DNA of 64,000 nt from Carposina sasakii (taxonomy: Eukaryota > Arthropoda > Insecta > Lepidoptera > Carposinidae). The notes below the pieces were generated by a model, which saw only the letters and a program-made list of their open reading frames with translations, made no database searches and was not told where the DNA came from. The stretch covers positions 10,788,001 through 10,852,000 of the forward strand of contig CP053148.1 of assembly GCA_014607495.2 (NCBI GenBank), given 5' to 3'. Every line of letters begins with the position of its first letter. Positions within the stretch are counted from its first letter, which is position 1. Below, piece by piece: positions 58,740 through 64,000 of this stretch. Position numbers and translations under genes: made by a program.

Positions 58740-59720
58740 GAAGTGAGGCAATTGCAAAGGGTGGCGTATAGGGGGCAAGAGGAGGGCGAGGCCATCGCCC
58801 AAGACCTTCAGCTAACGGGGCTATTGACCCGCTGTAACCGATTCTGTAATGTCATATGAACGTAATCGGGCGGCTGAGGCGGCCTGATGCAAGAAGCATC
58901 AACGCCTTGTCTAATCATGACTGACACCGCGAATACTGACCGCCCCGGTACTCAGCTGTCACACATGCGATGCGCCAATTTGCATGTCCTACTCTCGGGA
59001 TGCAGGATATCCTGATCAAGGATGCAAATACGTTGGATTGATTTGCACTAAAGCACCTATGCCGGACAATTGTGCAAATCAGTTCCGCCATCCCTTCCGG
59101 CAAAGCGCACAAGGTCTGGGTTGGCCGGGTCGACGGCCTGGCACACCCCCGCGCCCGCTCCTGTGTCTCCGCCCGGTTATATTTAGCCCGGATGGCGCAT
59201 GGCGGAGCCCTCACTGAAACAGTTTCTCCCCTCTGTTTGCATAACACACCAAATTGTTTGGCGGCGTGAATCCAATATTACGGAACAACGGAGAGCGTCT
59301 AAAGTGTCGGTGAAAACTTATTTAGCATGCGAAGTCACACAGGCTCGCGCGCCCATGCAGATCTCCAAGCGGTCGTGACTCATGAATCGGTGATGTGAAG
59401 CTAAACATTGGTAGTCGTCGAAAGGAATTTGGTGTAGCGGTCGTCGCAAGCGCACGTACCGGCTAGTCGTCGACACCTATGCGTTACCAAAATCGTAAAT
59501 CGAACTGCCTCGGACGGTCCATTCAATCCCAAAAAGGGTAAAGTACCGTTAGGTCGGATGCAGTAAGATATAAGCAGCGGCGACCGGCGGCGGCACGGCG
59601 CAAGCGCACAGTTAAGTACACAACGATAGCTTATGACAACTCGAAGTCGCCTAGGAAGGGAGAGGTACATTATAGAAAGCAAACATGACTCGACATAATG
59701 ACGACGCTAATTTGCATATT
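58740..59720. promoter_or_regulatory. GC-rich block with clustered POU-octamer-like sites
   Basis: Markedly more GC- and CpG-rich than its flanks. Exact ATTTGCAT (either strand) at 58978-58985, 59022-59029 and 59710-59717, with one-mismatch forms at 59041-59048 and 59072-59079. A TGACTCATGA site lies near 59374. Open frames here on both strands carry no recognisable protein motif. A promoter or enhancer, perhaps of pico or of a gene beyond the window, is the best guess. Confidence 0.35.
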
Positions 59721-62700
59721 TGTCTTCTTTAAATGAAAAATAAACCAATAGGTCTAACTGATAGTTATCCGATAAAGAGTGACAGTAAAAGCTTGTAACG
59801 GTAATTTAAAATCACAACAACATATAATTCATATATAACATAAATCAAAATCAAAAGCTTAGAACGAACTAGAAATAAAATGAACTAGCAACAAGTTTTA
59901 TGAAGCGTCAACGGCTTTTATAGGTACTGAAACGACGTATCCAAATGCTTAGTGAATCCCACGAGGGATCGTGCTCATTCAGGGTTAAATTGTGCGATTC
60001 TCTTTGAGGGGTAACTTGGGTTTGTGTCCCTCTCGGCACGCTCCAGTGAGCCCAAACAATGTCCGAGAGGTATCATTAGATTTGATTTCAAAATTATGTC
60101 TGTAATCCACACATGTATAGAGGATTAGATGAACTGATATGTTTGTATAAAGCTTATTAGAGATGAAGGATTATTTAAGTACTTACCTCGACGGGTTAAT
60201 GTTTTCAGTGTCTACCGCATATTAAATCTGCAACAAGGAAAATTTATCATTGAATATACTCGTAACAAAAAGAGATATATAGCATTAAGTTCGCCTTTGT
60301 ATAAAGATTTTATAATGCAATAAGAATTTATCTATTTATCTAAAAAGCTCTAGGTTTACCTATTTCATCATTCTATTTCCCTTTTTCGTGGTACCTACTT
60401 ATCCTTAGGAAACTCGTCTTTAAGAACTAGAGCTAGACTATCCTACATCTACCTGCCTATATTATATTATTTTATTTACATATTTTTACGGAAAACAAAC
60501 AGTATAGGCACTCTGCTTTTAACTACTTATATGTTTGCCGCTTTATCCAATATACTACCGAAATTATTACCGACTGATACGCGAGCGGTCAAAAACTCTA
60601 CCGTTACTGACTGATCGAGTGACTGTCAAACAACGTACTCAGTCGCCACATATCGTAAGTACTAGACGTAGGACTCTAAGCGTAGGTATGATCCCTGGCA
60701 AGTGTAGGGGAGCACTATGAAAGGATTTCCCGATATTCCCACAGGAACAACTAGAATTCTTACTATAAGCAAACGACGTTGTGGGCTACATGTCTGGTTA
60801 AACTGAATTTCATGGCGAAAAATGGGGACTGCAGTCGTGATGACCTACCCAATTTCACCATTATTCACCTCAACTGTTCCACCAGAAACTTCCGAATTTT
60901 TTTCTCAAGGATCTCAAGAAAATATGAATTTACTCTTATATTACTTGTGTAGGTAGTTGTTGTAGACACGAGTCGAGAGAAATAACTTAAGTTTATAAAT
61001 GACTGGATCTCCATATACGAGGAATACACTATACTATAATTACGACAGTATATAGGTACGTAAAATAAAATCGACTTGCATTGTAAGACAGAATATGGCG
61101 AGACTGGTATGCTATACCTTTAATGGAAGTGGAACAAATGTGACCGTGTGACTGTGCCCATGGCGTGGACGGTATATAGGAAACAATAAGTAAGTACCTA
61201 CACAATGTAATAAAACTTATAATTTATAGCGATGTAATATCAAATTATAAACTCATAATAGTCCCTAAAATTTGTAAGTAGGTTATCGCAAGATTTACCA
61301 GAGGAAAAACAATAATGTATCCTACTTACCCTCGGTTAGAACTGGTGTACCCGGCCACGCACATTTATAGCTAGATATTAGTAATATAATATTTAATATA
61401 ACTAGATCTATCCTACCTATCCTTGGCTAGGTTAGCTCCGGCGTCGTCGCAACCACATTCCCAGCACATCCACCAGGTCACCCACACTAGCTCCAAGTTA
61501 TAATCGAGGTAGGTCAGGTAAGATACACCTTGTTCTAAACGCATGTGCCCTGGCCGGCTACAGCAGCTTTAGCTGTACTTCAGGTTCTAAGCCCTAGCAC
61601 ATAGTAGTTATGCAACAATGATAGTGCGTAAATTTTGGAATTCATCAAATACCTCGAACGAATGTGAAGCAAAACGGAAATGCCATTCCCACTCGTGCGC
61701 CCGCGCTTCTGAGACCATTACCCATTTCATAACTACCTACCTTAATACCAGGCTTTCAAACCAAACGTAACTCTACTTTACGAGCATATACATAATATTA
61801 TGAATTATTATAATATTCACCTAATCTGATGTGTGGAGTTACAGGAATGGATAAGATAAAGAATGAATGATGGAAGTTTGAAAGTAGCGCCAATCACAGA
61901 CAAGCACAAAGTAATGGTTTGTCTTATTATGAAGGGCATCTTTCATAACGCGTTGGGTATAAATGTAGATGGTTATGGAGGAAGAGGAAGACCTATACCT
62001 CTTTACCTATGTACATATTGCGCCGACAATTTGACGTGAAATCAAACAATAAGACAGAAAGAAAAGGAGACTAATTAATGATGTCAGAAAAAAGCTGTAG
62101 CTAGATGTAGGCTTTGAAGTAGTAATTATAATCTAGTTCTACATCTAGAGCTTTTGCTGTACATATAATTATACATTTAAAATTTTATTTGGACACTATC
62201 GGTTTGATTATGATATCTACTTAAGTCATGCTTTATAAGAGTTAAACAGTAGGTACCTTCATAGTGCGAATAGACTTCTAGATATAAAAGCTCCAACTTT
62301 ACAATAGTATCATAAAGGATGGAAACGCTTTATGTATAAATTAACGAGAAATCTTTAAGGAAAAATTATTATAGTTTTTCCATTAATGAATGATTTTTTG
62401 GCAAAACATAACGTAGGTAACACTCAATGTAATAATTACACAACACATGGCTAAGAAAACATAAGCTTCTTACAAAATACAATAGAATTCCTAATCAGTG
62501 TTCACTGCATGCCGCGCTGTTGCGAAAAAGTTGTCAAAATTAACATTCGAGGTGATGGTTTCCACGCTGATGTGTTTGAAGGAAAAGGAAACTTATTTTG
62601 TAATTTAAATAATAATCTTAACTAGACACATTATATCAGATGTACTCGGAATAATAACTTATCTAAATCGAGAGCTTACTGAGCCGAACCTTACCGAGAG

Positions 62701-64000
62701 AGCACTTACTCGTACTTCACTTACCTACGCTAAGAGAAAACCGACCGCTGCAGTAATAAAGGAGTTTTTGTTTCAATATTTTTAGAAATTTTACACTAAA
62801 TTTTAGTCTAAACCATTCTCGAACCCACTTGAACAAACACACAAAATTTCATCAAAATCGGTTCAGCCGTTTAGAGGGAAATCCATTACAAACACACGAA
62901 CAGAAGATTTTTATATATACACTGGAATATCTAATTCTTTATTTACATGAATGCAATTTGCGAGAAAGGTGTACAGAAAAAAATTAAGATTTATTTTTGA
63001 TCGAATCACTTAATAAGTAAACTATTCGGTCGATATAAAGCAATGATCTTAATAATAATATATTAATGATGATATTACAATATTTGTATGTCCTAAATTG
63101 CAAGTTATTTTGACGTAGGTGGGAACAATGGCTCAGTGGTATGTCAGGGACAGAACGCGACTAATTCGGAGCTCCTGTTCCTCGAGCTCCATCGCACTTG
63201 ACCCACTCAGGATTAGAGGTCACTCAATTGTTCATCTGTGAGATAAACTAACTAGGTTCCTTAATGTAGATAATGTATTGGCCAAACTATATCGTTGAAT
63301 TGACCAAAATCTTCAGAAAAACAAAACATTTTTTAAAGTGGCCATAATGATAGGATATTATCTAATACATCACTTTCGACACAGAACAAACATAAATGTT
63401 TAAAATAACAATAATAAAAGCAATAAATGTCATAATCTACCCATTTACATATAATTTTTATTAGACTGGTTAAATGATTATTTTCTTATATGAGAAAAAA
63501 TATTATGGAAATTATGTTTAGGGATAAAAACTTTATGAAAAACAATGATAGGAGTTTTAACAAATTAACAGTAGTGATATTAAGAATTAAAATTTTCTGA
63601 AAGATAAGTGTTATGAACATCGTCTGTAGTACTACATAATAGTATAGGTATGACTGAAAACTTTAGTAGTAAAATTTTTAGGAAGAGCGATCATTCGGAT
63701 TACAAATCAGTTGGAATAGCAATTTCGGGTGAAAAAATTTAGGTGAGCCAATATGGACCCCTTTGAACCAGCTTCGGTACGTACTTAGGTTTACCTAACG
63801 CACTTAAGACAATTTACATCCCTCTACTTGCGCCTAGTTTTTTTTTATCTTATATTATATTTTCGCAGCATGGTTGAAGATCAAAAGGCGACTTTTCATA
63901 AATCAACCTTATCTGTCAATTTAGCTCAAAATTAGTCTCGGTTGATGCAGTTCAGTGGCATGCAGTCTGGTGTCACGCGCGGCTATTTCGGCGAAGAGAT
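59721..64000. other. No gene seen
   Basis: AT-rich. A repeat relic with 'aaaatcggttcagccgttta' lies near 62850-62900 and a tRNA-like box A (TGGCTCAGTGG) at 63129-63139. No coding sequence was recognised. Confidence 0.4.

Noticed and set aside
58915..59269. Overlapping frames on both strands in the GC-rich block
   Set aside because: Stop-poor because of GC content; no motifs, and the two strands are equally open. A regulatory region is more likely.

Overview
The window is eukaryotic, almost certainly from a moth or butterfly. Coding sequence sits in short exons with GT..AG introns, the intergenic DNA is AT-rich with many 'tacctac/taggtagg' strings, and I recognise several dispersed repeats typical of Lepidoptera: RTE-type LINE tails ending in 'cagcagtggactgcaatagg', 'gcggacgaagtcgtgggcg' repeats and 'ttaaccgacttcaaa' elements. 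There are no operons or bacterial features. All calls were made by reading the sequence; no database search was run.

Genes. The best supported gene is the minus-strand orthologue of Drosophila pico / C. elegans mig-10 / vertebrate Lamellipodin-RIAM (MRL family). It has 12 shared coding exons from 24830 down to 15913. These are preceded by either of two candidate first coding exons, one at 30413-30502 (talin-binding-type helix) and one at 25612-25770. Every exon junction I checked keeps frame, giving 981 or 1004 residues: N-terminal leucine helix, Ras-association domain, PH domain, then a proline-rich Ena/VASP- and SH3-binding tail. At the left end are two further minus-strand genes I do not recognise: four in-frame exons between 6290 and 4974, and a two-exon gene of 203 residues (4467-3451). 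Two weaker candidate exons lie at 990-1128 and 1484-1683.

Layout. 1-2.5 kb: hAT-like element, weak candidate exons, LINE tails. 2.8-3.2 kb: a 386-bp repeat. 3.4-6.3 kb: the two unrecognised genes. 6.3-15.5 kb: gene-free, with several small inverted-repeat elements, one holding a 129-bp tandem repeat. 15.5-30.5 kb: pico, whose introns hold a 415-bp palindrome, a 258-bp hairpin element and an intronic minisatellite. 30.5-64 kb: no convincing gene. This last region holds more small transposons, two 5'-truncated LINE tails, a decayed RTE retrotransposon (52.4-55.3 kb), a 483-bp inverted-repeat element full of palindromic TACGATAAT motifs, and a GC-rich block with several POU-octamer-like motifs (58.7-59.7 kb).

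The pico protein is expected to couple active Ras/Rap and phosphoinositides at the plasma membrane to Ena/VASP-driven actin assembly. The two first exons would make forms with and without the putative talin-binding helix. The most unusual non-coding signals are the transcribed palindromes in pico introns, a set of otherwise different short repeats that share the terminus TACAGGRTG, and the TACGATAAT element with its 6-bp flanking duplication.
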